Made by a program: the position numbers and the translations under genes
Shown: positions 47,532 to 55,992 of the stretch, piece by piece
Layout of the letters: every line of letters starts with the position of its first letter
How positions within the stretch are numbered: position 1 is the first letter of the stretch
The notes under the pieces: generated by a model
Database searches by the model: none
Told to the model about the DNA's origin: nothing
Seen by the model: the letters and a program-made list of their open reading frames with translations, nothing else
Source: Oleispira sp051275515
GTDB taxonomy: Bacteria > Pseudomonadota > Gammaproteobacteria > Pseudomonadales > Oceanobacteraceae
Direction: 5' to 3'
NCBI GenBank assembly: GCA_051275515.1
Contig: JBNMOT010000003.1
Location: 1 to 64,000 of the forward strand
Length of the DNA: 64,000 nt

Positions 47532-49193
47532 TTAGAATCGTGGCTGCGACACCTCACCGTCTTCAAATAAACGACTGCTGCCATCACGTACTTCAACCGT
47601 TTTTATTTTATCATCACTTTCAACACCCGATTGCTCAGCCGTATCAATATCAGCCGCATAATAATACTCAGCTTGCGTACGCTCTCGGGTTACATCCATC
47701 AAGATAAAACCACGACTCGACAGCTCGGTATATTTAATATGTGGATTCGCGATCGGTAATACTCCAGACAATAATGCGTCCGACTCGGGTGGAAAACCTG
47801 GGGAAGTAATACTGGTCGTGACAAATTCAGCCGCCAAGGGTTCATCCAATAACCCGCTGGTTACAAGCGCACTGCTTTTATACACTTCACTGGCCCAGCT
47901 ACTGTGGATATCACCGGTAAGGACAACCGTATTTTTAATTTTTTTGTCTTCAATAAACGTTAGAATTTCTTCACGCTCAGAAGGGTATCCATCCCATTGA
48001 TCCATATTGACGGCAATCAAAGGACTAAAGTCATTGGTAGGAACGTCGGGCAATAAGCGCTGGATTTCCAATACCTGAAGCTGTGCAATCATCACTTGCT
48101 GACCCACAAACTTCCACAAACCTTGTGACACATCCAACTCGTTTTTAAACCAGTCTTTTTGCTTCTGGCCCATCAAATCTCGTTGTTCAGTACGGGCAGG
48201 ATCAAGAGGATTTTCCAGCTGCTGTTCACGGCCTTCTAAACGCGTATCCAGCATCATGAAATCTGCTAAATCACCAAATTGGAAAGCACGATAAATACTG
48301 TCTTTGCTTGGCGTGGGTGGACGAATCGGTAACCACTCAAAGTAGGCTTGAACGGCCTCTTGTTTGCGAGTCAACCAATCGCCTTCTCCTTCATCTTCAT
48401 TATGGTTAAGCGCGCCATCTTTATAAGAGTTATCACACGTTTCGTGATCATCCCAAACGGTTATAAAGGCATGCTGTGCATGGGCCGCTTGCAGATCAAC
48501 ATCCAAACGATATTGCGCGTAACGACTGCGGTAATCATCAAGAGTAACGGTTTCATGCGGTGGCACGACTAACCGTTCTGGGTTATCACCGTATTCGTCT
48601 TGCCCGTATTCATAAATATAATCCCCGAGGTGCAAAACAAAATCGAGATCGCTGCGATTCGCAATCATTCGATACACTGAAAAATAACCATGAGGGTAGC
48701 TGCTGCAAGAACACACTGCAAAACGAAGACGATCAGTAGGAACGCCTGGAGATGGCAAAGTACGAGCACGCCCGATACCCGATTCAGAATCGGCCGATTG
48801 AAAGCGGTACCAATAACGTCGATCAGCCGATAGCCCTATGCCATCAAATTTTATCGTATAGTCACTATCGCTGTCCGTCGTCAAAAATTCTGACAGCACT
48901 AATTTTTCAAAGGCAGGATCTTCAGCAATTTCACACAGTACAGTGATACTATCAAGATACCCTGTTGGCGGAGTTGCACGAGTCCAAAAAATAATGCGAT
49001 CGTCAAGGGGATCGCCACACGCGACGCCATGTAAAAACTCAACCCCTGGGGTTAATGGTGACACTAACGGCGTGGTTGACGACATAGCATCGTCAGCATT
49101 TCTCGATTTACTTGATGTTCCACCACACGCAGTCAAAATTGGAATACTAAAGCTGGCGGCGGTAAGAGCTTTTATAAAATGTCGGCGATCCAT
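47532..49193 (-). CDS. phoD: PhoD-like alkaline phosphatase, Tat-exported
   Basis: 553 residues from ATG 49193 (a GTG at 49205 is less likely). MDRRHFIKALTAASFSIPIL is a twin-arginine signal and TAC after it a possible lipobox. GVACGDPLDDRIIFWTRATP, HLGDYIYEYGQDEYG, WDDHETCDN and VLTGDIHSSW are PhoD metal-binding segments. It would release phosphate from phosphodi- or monoesters outside the inner membrane. It converges with rsmD, 31 bp apart. Confidence 0.92.
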   Translation of the reverse strand: MDRRHFIKALTAASFSIPILTACGGTSSKSRNADDAMSSTTPLVSPLTPGVEFLHGVACGDPLDDRIIFWTRATPPTGYLDSITVLCEIAEDPAFEKLVLSEFLTTDSDSDYTIKFDGIGLSADRRYWYRFQSADSESGIGRARTLPSPGVPTDRLRFAVCSCSSYPHGYFSVYRMIANRSDLDFVLHLGDYIYEYGQDEYGDNPERLVVPPHETVTLDDYRSRYAQYRLDVDLQAAHAQHAFITVWDDHETCDNSYKDGALNHNEDEGEGDWLTRKQEAVQAYFEWLPIRPPTPSKDSIYRAFQFGDLADFMMLDTRLEGREQQLENPLDPARTEQRDLMGQKQKDWFKNELDVSQGLWKFVGQQVMIAQLQVLEIQRLLPDVPTNDFSPLIAVNMDQWDGYPSEREEILTFIEDKKIKNTVVLTGDIHSSWASEVYKSSALVTSGLLDEPLAAEFVTTSITSPGFPPESDALLSGVLPIANPHIKYTELSSRGFILMDVTRERTQAEYYYAADIDTAEQSGVESDDKIKTVEVRDGSSRLFEDGEVSQPRF

Positions 49194-49205
49194 AGAAATA
49201 CTCAC

Positions 49206-49537
49206 AATAAAGGCGTGCTGAAGAAGAGAAGAACATAGTTGATACGACTGCTGCTGATGTTTAACAGCAAATAGTCGTGCCTATGACTATCTCATGAGGG
49301 TATAGCAACCAGACTAAATCCATATAGGCACAAAAAAGCTACACTAAACGAGAGTTCAATTATACCGCTATAAGAATAAAATAGTGAAAGGGGGATGGGG
49401 AAAAGCCCATTCTTTACCTATTACTGAAGTTGTTGTAACAAACAGCCACGTAACAGAGCACATAGAGCGCTAACTATCTAAGAAAAGAGCATAATATTAG
49501 GCAATATTAGCTTAACAAGTGTATTAATAAATCTAAG
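49206..49537. other. Intergenic region without a visible gene
   Basis: 332 bp between the phoD 5' end and the tetR 3' end. I see no coding sequence on either strand and no strong terminator; it should contain the phoD promoter, but no clear pho box (two CTGTCAT repeats) was found. Confidence 0.6.
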
Positions 49538-50188
49538 CTATAACCAATCTGGCTTTGGAATAAAGGCTGCTTGCATGGTTTCTACACGCTCGCGATACTC
49601 ATCACTCAGATACGGGCGTTCTAATTGGAAAACTTGGTAAATCCCCCCCTTCAGCATCTCTAAGGTAATACTTTCGTATTTATCGGCCAGTAAATTGCAC
49701 TGCAAGAACGAAAACCAGCTTGTGACTACAATCCAGGTGTTCAATGCTAAGCCTTCTAGATCCCTATCATCTAGCACAATAATATTAGCATTACGCAGGC
49801 CTTGATAAATACCTTCGGTATTTTTTTGGCAACGACGGAAAAAATCACGATACCGAGAATGCAGACGCTCTTCTACCAACAATAAATGCTCCATGTCTCG
49901 GTGAATGAAACGATATTCCCACAAACCCTGAAAGACCTTTTGCAAATAATTAAGCTTGTCCTCTACGGTGAGCTCGCGACCTGGTGGCAGCTCTAAGTTT
50001 GCATCCACTCGTTTTTCATAACTGAGAAAGAGTTCATAAATAATTTCTTGTTTATTTTTGAAATGGTAATAGAGATTACCCGGAGACATGCCTAGATGTG
50101 CTGAGATATGATTGGTCGTTACCTTCCGCTCGCCTTGTTGATTAAACAGTTCTAAGGCAGCAGCGAGAATTCGGTCACGAGTTTTCAT
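49538..50188 (-). CDS. TetR-family repressor
   Basis: 216 residues. The N-terminal helix-turn-helix is RILAAALELFNQQG then TTNHISAHLGMSPGNLYYHF, a typical TetR DNA-binding domain; the C-terminal ligand domain is all helical and unassigned. It is divergent from the aldehyde dehydrogenase operon, whose promoter contains a perfect palindrome, so it most likely represses that operon and itself. Confidence 0.92.
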   Translation of the reverse strand: MKTRDRILAAALELFNQQGERKVTTNHISAHLGMSPGNLYYHFKNKQEIIYELFLSYEKRVDANLELPPGRELTVEDKLNYLQKVFQGLWEYRFIHRDMEHLLLVEERLHSRYRDFFRRCQKNTEGIYQGLRNANIIVLDDRDLEGLALNTWIVVTSWFSFLQCNLLADKYESITLEMLKGGIYQVFQLERPYLSDEYRERVETMQAAFIPKPDWL

Positions 50189-50268
50189 TTTTGTTTAAAC
50201 ACCCTTTTATTATGTCTTAATTATATACACTGTATTGTAAAGCTTAGTGCCAATTACATCAGTAGCTA

Positions 50269-50297
50269 TTGACAGTTTAGAGTAATCACTCTAATAA
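50269..50297 (+). promoter_or_regulatory. Promoter of the aldehyde dehydrogenase operon with embedded operator
   Basis: TTGACA and TAATAA are 17 bases apart. Between and overlapping them lies TTAGAGT-AATC-ACTCTAA (50277-50294), a perfect 7-bp palindrome that would block polymerase when bound by the adjacent TetR protein. Confidence 0.7.
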
Positions 50298-50339
50298 TAC
50301 TCGTACAATAATTAATAGCATTCCCTTCGGAGGCCCAAT

Positions 50340-51782
50340 ATGGTTGCCAATACCGCACAAGTCACGTCTTTAGATACCGACATTATTCGATTAAAAGAAC
50401 TTTTTAGTCGTCAAAAAAGTGCTTATGGTAAAACACCTATGCCAACAGCAGAACAGCGTATTGGCCACCTGAAAGCCCTAAAAAATGTCACTATCAAATA
50501 CCAAGACCAATTAGCGGCAGCGGTAAACGAAGATTTTAGCTGTCGTTCAAAAGATGAAACCTTGCTCGCTGAGATTCTGACCAGTGTTGAAGGCATCAAT
50601 ATGGCAATCAAGAATACTCGCAAGTGGATGAAGCCCAGTAAGCGAGGTGTCGGCATGTTGTTCGCTCCCGCTAAAAACGAAGTCCGTTTTCAACCATTAG
50701 GGGTTGTGGGTATTATCGTTCCTTGGAACTACCCTATTTTCTTAGCCATTGGCCCTCTAGTGGCGGCATTGTCTGCGGGTAATCGCGCGATGATTAAGAT
50801 GTCGGAATTTACGCCGAATCTTAATAAAGTATTTAAGGTGATGATTGCGGAAATATTCGAAGAAAATCTCGTGTGCGTAATTGAAGGTGAGGCCGATGCG
50901 GCGATCGCCTTCACCGAACAGCCTTTCGACCACATTTTGTTTACGGGTTCAACGGCAGTCGGCCGTTTCGTTATGGCGGCGGCCGCAAAGAACCTGACAC
51001 CAGTAACCCTAGAATTGGGTGGAAAATCTCCTGCCATCGTTTCTAACAATGTTCCCATGAAAGATGCGGCTGAAAGAATCTGTTTTGGTAAATCAATGAA
51101 CGCAGGCCAAACATGCGTCGCGCCTGATTACATACTGGTACCTAAAGCGAAAGAAGAAGAATTCATTGAGGCTTACATCGCGGCCTTTTCCAAGATGTAC
51201 CCCACCCTTAAAGACAACGATGACTACACCTCGATCGTCAACGATCGTCAGTATCAGCGTCTGTCTAACTGGATTCAAGATGCTAAAGATAAGGGTGCGA
51301 AACTCACCGAAATTAACCCTGCCCAAGAAGATCTTTCTGCAGGGCGCAAACTTGCTCCTGTGATCGTGCAGAACATGAACGACGATATGACCATCGCCGA
51401 AGAAGAACTGTTTGGGCCTATCTTGCCGATTATTACCTACGATGCGATGGATGAAGCCATTGCACATATTAATGATCGTCCACGTCCTTTAGCCTTGTAT
51501 TTCTTTGGTTATGACAAAAATGAACAGAACCACGTATTAGACAATACCCATTCTGGTGGCGTATGCGTTAACGATACCTTGATGCACCTTGCCCAAGAAG
51601 ACATGCCGTTTGGGGGTGTGGGTGATTCGGGTATGGGGCATTACCACGGTAAAGAAGGGTTTATTACTTTCTCGAAAGCCAAAGCCGTTCACCGTAAAGG
51701 TCGCTTCTCAACAGGCAACCTAGCATACCCTCCTTACGACAACTCCATTCGTAAGATGATTTATACCTTTTTTATTCGTTAA
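50340..51782 (+). CDS. Aldehyde dehydrogenase, coniferyl aldehyde dehydrogenase type
   Basis: 480 residues. VTLELGGKSPAIV holds the general-base Glu and NAGQTCVAPDYILV the catalytic Cys; PWNYPIFLAIGPLVAAL and FTGSTAVGRFVM are the NAD(P)-binding segments. The C-terminal end (YPPYDNSIRKMIYTFF) places it with the CalB/class 3-like group rather than the short soluble type. GGAGG precedes the ATG by 6 bases. It oxidises an aldehyde presumably made by the GMC oxidoreductase two genes downstream, as in alcohol or alkane oxidation. Confidence 0.92.
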   Translation: MVANTAQVTSLDTDIIRLKELFSRQKSAYGKTPMPTAEQRIGHLKALKNVTIKYQDQLAAAVNEDFSCRSKDETLLAEILTSVEGINMAIKNTRKWMKPSKRGVGMLFAPAKNEVRFQPLGVVGIIVPWNYPIFLAIGPLVAALSAGNRAMIKMSEFTPNLNKVFKVMIAEIFEENLVCVIEGEADAAIAFTEQPFDHILFTGSTAVGRFVMAAAAKNLTPVTLELGGKSPAIVSNNVPMKDAAERICFGKSMNAGQTCVAPDYILVPKAKEEEFIEAYIAAFSKMYPTLKDNDDYTSIVNDRQYQRLSNWIQDAKDKGAKLTEINPAQEDLSAGRKLAPVIVQNMNDDMTIAEEELFGPILPIITYDAMDEAIAHINDRPRPLALYFFGYDKNEQNHVLDNTHSGGVCVNDTLMHLAQEDMPFGGVGDSGMGHYHGKEGFITFSKAKAVHRKGRFSTGNLAYPPYDNSIRKMIYTFFIR

Positions 51783-51824
51783 TCCATTTTGTCCGACTAA
51801 CGATTTATTGATTCAGAGTGCTAG

Positions 51825-52445
51825 ATGATGACATCATTTGAAAAAACACTGCCCACAACTCGCCGCGGCTTTTTACAGCTTGGGCTGATGGGCACCACAA
51901 CACTTGCCTTAGGCGGTGCCGTTGCATCACTAACAGGGTGTTCGTCTGCGTTAGAACAGAATTCCGAGTATAAATTTCTACAAGCCAATGATAGAGAGTT
52001 TCTTTCCGCTCTCGTGCCTGTCGTTTTAAGCAAAGGCTTCCCGGGTGAATTGAGCCATGATGTGGCAATGAAGCGCGTATTATTAGCCCTAGATGATTTA
52101 ATTTATACCTTGCAGTATCACAATCGCAATCAAATGCGTCAGTTATTTGATGCCATGTCCGTGCCCGCAATTCGTATTCTAGCGGGGGCTCCTTGGGCTT
52201 CGTGGAAAGATATGTCAGAAAAAGAAGTCAACGATTTCTTAATCAGTTGGCGTGATAGCATTATCCCACCCAAGCGCAATGGTTATGTCGGCATGAGTAA
52301 ATTGATCGGCATGTGCTGGTACGCTCAACCGGAGGCGTTTGCCATTATTGGCTACCCAGGTCCACCAACCAAAACCCCTACACCTGTTGCTAACCAAACC
52401 AGCACCACACCTAATACCAGCTCGATGTCTGTGGAGAATAGCTAA
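51825..52445 (+). CDS. Tat-signal protein paired with GMC oxidoreductase
   Basis: 206 residues. TTRRGFLQLGL and the following hydrophobic region form a twin-arginine signal, and SLTGCSS is a possible lipobox. The mature part is helical and ends in a Pro/Thr/Asn-rich tail. It resembles the gluconate dehydrogenase subunit 3-type small partner that precedes GMC flavoproteins and may help export or anchor them; this is from gene pairing. ATG ATG at 51825 leaves the exact start open. Stop and the next ATG overlap (TAATG). Confidence 0.78.
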   Translation: MMTSFEKTLPTTRRGFLQLGLMGTTTLALGGAVASLTGCSSALEQNSEYKFLQANDREFLSALVPVVLSKGFPGELSHDVAMKRVLLALDDLIYTLQYHNRNQMRQLFDAMSVPAIRILAGAPWASWKDMSEKEVNDFLISWRDSIIPPKRNGYVGMSKLIGMCWYAQPEAFAIIGYPGPPTKTPTPVANQTSTTPNTSSMSVENS

Positions 52446-54070
52446 TGGCTAACAAAGTTTATGAAGAAGTCCGCGGTATTACTGACCCTATTTTAGAAGG
52501 CATCAGTAATGGCTGGATAACGCTCAATGCGGGGGATTATACCGAGCACGCCACCTTAGAAGCCGATGTTGCCATTATTGGCACGGGCGCAGGGGGTGGC
52601 ACGACCGCTGAGATTCTGGCTAAAGCAGGATTGAACGTTATTTTGATTGAAGAAGGGCCGTTAAAAAGCTCCAACGATTTCAACATGGACGAACGCCAAG
52701 CGTATAAAGATTTGTACCAAGAAAATGCCGGCCGCATGAATAAAGACGGCAGTATGTCGATTCTGCAAGGTCGCTGTGTGGGGGGAACAACCGTTATTAA
52801 CTGGACGTCCAGCTTCCGCACCCCAGAGCCAACGCTGCAGTATTGGGCGGATAATTTTGATACGAAGGGCGCGTCTAAAGAAGAGATGGCCCCTTGGTTC
52901 GATAAAATGGAAGAGCGTTTAAATATCTCGCTGTGGGCACTTCCGGCTAACGAAAACAATGCCGTATTAAGTCGGGGCGCGGATGAATTAGGCGTCCCTT
53001 GGCAGATTATTCCTCGTAACGTTAAAGGCTGCTGGGACTTGGGTTTTTGCGGAATGGGCTGCCCAACCAACGCGAAGCAATCGATGCTTGTGACGACCAT
53101 CCCAAGCGCAATGGATGACGGTAGCCAGCTGTTGTATAGCGCGCGCGCCGAACGCCTGATCATGGACAATGACAAAGTCACCGGCATTGAGGTGACTGCG
53201 CTGGATAAAAGTTATCGTCCAACGGGTGTAAAGCTAACGGTTAAGGCGACCACCGTTGTATTAGCCGCTGGCGGCATCAATGGTCCCGCGATGATGTTGC
53301 GCTCAGGTGCTCCTGATCCGAAGGGCCTTATCGGCAAGCGTACTTTTCTCCACCCGACATCGTTCTCGTTTGCGTCATTTGAACAAGACATTAATGCGTA
53401 TTACGGTGCACCGCAGTCGCTTTATTCCGATCATTTCCAGTGGGACAGCGTCAGCGGTCCGGTCGGTTACAAGCTGGAAGTACCCCCACTGCATCCTGGA
53501 TTAACATCTGTGTTGTTGATGGGACATGGGGAAGAACAGTTTGAAGAGCTTAATAAGCTGCCAAATCTAAACTCTATGATTTCCTTATTACGCGATGGTT
53601 TTGACGATGATAGCGAAGGTGGCTCTATCGAATTAGCGAGTGACGGCTCTGCGATCGTCGATTACCCGATTAACGATTATCTTTGGGAAGGCGTGAAACG
53701 CAGCCACTTAACGATGTCTGAACTGCAATTCGCCGCTGGGGCAAAAGCGGTTCGACCTGCGCATACTGAAGCGAAATGGGAAACGTCTTGGGAAGATTCC
53801 AAAGCCGCGATCAATAAGCTTTCTTATTCTGCAAGCCGTGCCTTAGTGGGCAGTGCTCACGTGATGGGTGGCATGACGATGGGTGAAAATCTAGATCGTT
53901 GTGTGGTTGATAGTAATGGTAAATATCATTACCTCGACAACTTATACGTCATTGATGGTTCAGTGTTTCCAACCAGTATTGGTGCCAACCCGCAGCTGTC
54001 CATTTATGGCATGGCGTGCAAGCAGGCCACTAAGTTGGCTGAAAAGTTAACGGGTAAAACACTCGCATAA
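52445..54070 (+). CDS. GMC-family FAD alcohol oxidoreductase
   Basis: 541 residues. VAIIGTGAGGGTTAEILAKA is the FAD motif, GRCVGGTTVINWTSSFRTPE the GMC signature region and YVIDGSVFPTSIGANPQLSI the C-terminal signature. It probably oxidises an alcohol to aldehyde, feeding the dehydrogenase upstream, and passes electrons to a membrane acceptor. It has no signal of its own, so co-export with the Tat partner is plausible. The natural substrate cannot be read. Confidence 0.92.
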   Translation: MANKVYEEVRGITDPILEGISNGWITLNAGDYTEHATLEADVAIIGTGAGGGTTAEILAKAGLNVILIEEGPLKSSNDFNMDERQAYKDLYQENAGRMNKDGSMSILQGRCVGGTTVINWTSSFRTPEPTLQYWADNFDTKGASKEEMAPWFDKMEERLNISLWALPANENNAVLSRGADELGVPWQIIPRNVKGCWDLGFCGMGCPTNAKQSMLVTTIPSAMDDGSQLLYSARAERLIMDNDKVTGIEVTALDKSYRPTGVKLTVKATTVVLAAGGINGPAMMLRSGAPDPKGLIGKRTFLHPTSFSFASFEQDINAYYGAPQSLYSDHFQWDSVSGPVGYKLEVPPLHPGLTSVLLMGHGEEQFEELNKLPNLNSMISLLRDGFDDDSEGGSIELASDGSAIVDYPINDYLWEGVKRSHLTMSELQFAAGAKAVRPAHTEAKWETSWEDSKAAINKLSYSASRALVGSAHVMGGMTMGENLDRCVVDSNGKYHYLDNLYVIDGSVFPTSIGANPQLSIYGMACKQATKLAEKLTGKTLA

Positions 54071-54077
54071 CCCTCTT

Positions 54078-54115
54078 AAAAAGCGCGTGAGTTCAATAGA
54101 ACTTACGCGCTTTTT
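54078..54115 (+). terminator. Rho-independent terminator after GMC gene
   Basis: AAAAAGCGCGTGAGTTC and GAACTTACGCGCTTTTT pair with a single mismatch around AATA. The A and T flanks make it bidirectional, also closing the minus-strand cassette array. Confidence 0.9.
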
Positions 54116-54119
54116 AGGT

Positions 54120-54500
54120 TTATGAGTGGTAAAGCGCTAACAACTCTGCCAAAGAAAGAACACCGAGCTGGTGCTGATTGGCTGACGAATCGCCGTCATG
54201 TGGCCTTCGCCACCGGTAACATTCCGTGTACTCCCGGCATGCAATTTAAAACTTCAGAAGGATGGCCAGGCTGTAAAAAATTAATGTCTTCTTGGCTAAT
54301 TTGGCTGGTACTGGCAGATGTCTCAGACTTTAATGCTGCGGCGAGCGTCAAGAAGGAAAGAGTATCGCGGCAATGGCGAATACTAAAGGCGGCTTAGCGG
54401 TGACAATGTAATTAACATCAGCAGCAATAACATTGATGCTCGCGAACGCGATGAAAACAGAAAGATATTTCATCTATGAACTCAACCTATTATTAACGCT
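54120..54500 (-). pseudogene. Degraded 3' end of the cassette array
   Basis: No intact gene. The minus strand holds a signal-peptide-like start (MKYLSVFIAFASINVIAA from 54474) that stops after 18 codons, then open stretches in two other frames. This fits a decayed small secreted protein. The plus-strand 91-codon frame over the same bases has no ribosome site and is probably chance. Confidence 0.35.
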
Positions 54501-54555
54501 GAAAAATAAGAGGCGCTGAAATCGTCGGCTTGCTTGTTTTGATAGGTTTTAGTAT

Positions 54556-54804
54556 TTAGTAAGGAAAGGGTTCAATTCTTTCAATTTCATAATCCTTTAG
54601 TTTAAAGTCCTTATCAAGAGTGACAACAAGTCCATCACCGCCTAAATTTAAGTCTTTTGGACCAACATAGACCTCATAACCATCTTTTAGCTTTGTGATG
54701 GTCACAGTATTGTATCGGATATCAATCTTATCGCTTAAAAGCCCTTTAGGAAGGCTAGCAGCCTAACGTTCTGCATCGCCGGCCGTAATACTAAACGAAG
54801 GCAT
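54556..54804 (-). pseudogene. Small cassette gene interrupted by an in-frame TAG
   Basis: From ATG 54804 the frame codes MPSFSITAGDAER, hits TAG at 54763-54765 and continues in the same frame for 68 codons (AASLPKGLLSDKIDIRYNTV onward) to TAA. A single C to T change (CAG to TAG) would explain it. The downstream part looks like a genuine globular protein of beta character ending YEIERIEPFPY. I do not recognise the family. Confidence 0.55.
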
Positions 54805-54865
54805 TTTTTGAGCCCAAGTACATGAGATTGCGGTGTAATTACCGTTCGATCAAATTGGTTTTTCT

Positions 54866-55144
54866 TTAAAATATATTTGATGCTAGATAGAGCATGATAC
54901 ACATACCTGCGATAAGGGTTAAATTCAAACATAAACTGATAATATTTATCGGAATACTCCCCACATCAAACCATAATAAAAATCCTGATATTAGAGCCCC
55001 CATAATGCAACAACTCAATGCTAACGGACCATCTATCTTCAAATCGCTAAAAGGACGGAGCACTTCAAAAAAAAGTAAGACTCCTACTAGAAAACAAAGG
55101 ATTGAAATCGATGATAAAAAGTAATCGTATATATTAATGTTCAT
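54866..55144 (-). CDS. Small membrane protein, cassette gene
   Basis: 92 residues with three hydrophobic segments (about 9-27, 42-60, 66-88), so likely a small inner-membrane protein. It begins 38 bp after the attC-like site at 55182-55265. Ribosome site is weak (AAGA). No family recognised. Its own downstream attC is not clear, possibly lost. Confidence 0.6.
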   Translation of the reverse strand: MNINIYDYFLSSISILCFLVGVLLFFEVLRPFSDLKIDGPLALSCCIMGALISGFLLWFDVGSIPINIISLCLNLTLIAGMCIMLYLASNIF

Positions 55145-55181
55145 AACGTAGATTTCTTGTGATTACACAGTGTCCATATAT

Positions 55182-55265
55182 AGCTAACGCCGCCATTTGC
55201 TGAAGGCAACTAATGGGCGGGTTTTGGCCCAGCAGTTGACGTTCAGTAACATTGATTTGTTAGGC
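55182..55265 (-). other. attC-like site after doxX
   Basis: On the minus strand it starts GCCTAACAAATCAATG and ends ATGGCGGCGTTAGCT, 84 bp, with internal imperfect symmetry. The TAA of doxX lies inside its first seven bases (GCCTAAC), a feature of cassettes. Confidence 0.75.
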
Positions 55266-55631
55266 TTTATCTACACCCCAAATTCCAGCACCACGTGAGG
55301 CGATCAGCAAGAAACCAAAACAAAACATTGTTGCCAGCTCGCCTCCATTTGTAATAGGAAAGATGTCTTTTAATCCATGACCCATCCAGTAAGCGGCCGC
55401 CATCGTGCCACTTGCAATGAATGCTACAGGGCGGGTGAACAAACCAACCATAATAAGAAGACCCGCGACCAACTCAATTGCACCCGCCGCATATAACAGA
55501 GGATTGAGTGGCCAAGGGAACTCTAGAGGGAAATTGAAAAACTTTTGTGTACCATGCCATATAAATAAAAATCCAGTTACTATTCTGAAAGTAGCATAGA
55601 TTTGTTCTTGAAAATTATCTAAAAACTTCAT
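55260..55631 (-). CDS. DoxX family membrane protein, cassette gene
   Basis: 123 residues with four hydrophobic segments. RIVTGFLFIWHGTQKFFNFP and LELVAGLLIMVGLFTRP-like sequence (AAGAIELVAGLLIMVG) are DoxX features. DoxX proteins are small inner-membrane proteins linked to sulphur or redox homeostasis; exact role unknown. GGAG is 9 bases upstream. Unlike other cassettes here it has a 360-bp leader with a possible promoter. Confidence 0.88.
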   Translation of the reverse strand: MKFLDNFQEQIYATFRIVTGFLFIWHGTQKFFNFPLEFPWPLNPLLYAAGAIELVAGLLIMVGLFTRPVAFIASGTMAAAYWMGHGLKDIFPITNGGELATMFCFGFLLIASRGAGIWGVDKA

Positions 55632-55992
55632 GTCATTACTCCGGTTTAATTCATGGGTTTTATTTTATCATTACTGAACTAAAGCACCTGTCCCTGCTAA
55701 TGATTTCAATAACAGTATAAGCACCTATCGCACATGTCAATTTGATATCAAATCAAGATCAATGTCGCTTAAACAGGCATGTATTTAACACAGAAGTATT
55801 TCTTTTATTTATCAATGACTTAATAATTAAGACTGAGAAGTGATGTGCGAACAGAATTTATTATCGAAAGGTGTTCTATTACGACAGGCGTTGCTTAAAG
55901 AGTTTTCATACTAGCTGGCCCCACAATATGACGAACATTTTTCTAAAAAAACGCCGCCTTCACAGATAATGTATTGTTATCTTTTCGCTTTT
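55632..55992 (-). promoter_or_regulatory. Long leader of the doxX cassette with a possible promoter
   Basis: No gene in these 361 bp. On the minus strand TTGACA (55740-55735) and TATACT (55719-55714) are 15 bases apart, about 85 bp before the doxX ATG; spacing is short but both boxes are good. A degraded attC-like stretch lies at 55945-55982. Confidence 0.5.
55945..55982 (-). other. Possible degenerate attC after the short-chain dehydrogenase
   Basis: On the minus strand GATAACAATACATTATC is followed by AAGGCGGCGTTTTT. The outer half resembles the GGCGGCGTTAG of the next site, but the symmetry is poor. Confidence 0.3.

Noticed and set aside
52537..53187. Minus-strand 216-codon frame
   Set aside because: Antisense shadow of the GMC oxidoreductase gene; composition follows that gene's codon pattern.
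54122..54397. Plus-strand 91-codon open frame after the GMC gene
   Set aside because: It starts right at the terminator, has no ribosome site and no recognisable protein features; the opposite strand shows decayed coding remnants.
54761..54850. GTTAGGC core site and a possible attC before the amber-bearing gene
   Set aside because: The GTTAGGC lies inside an open frame and is explained by one C to T change; the paired half at 54844 is poor.
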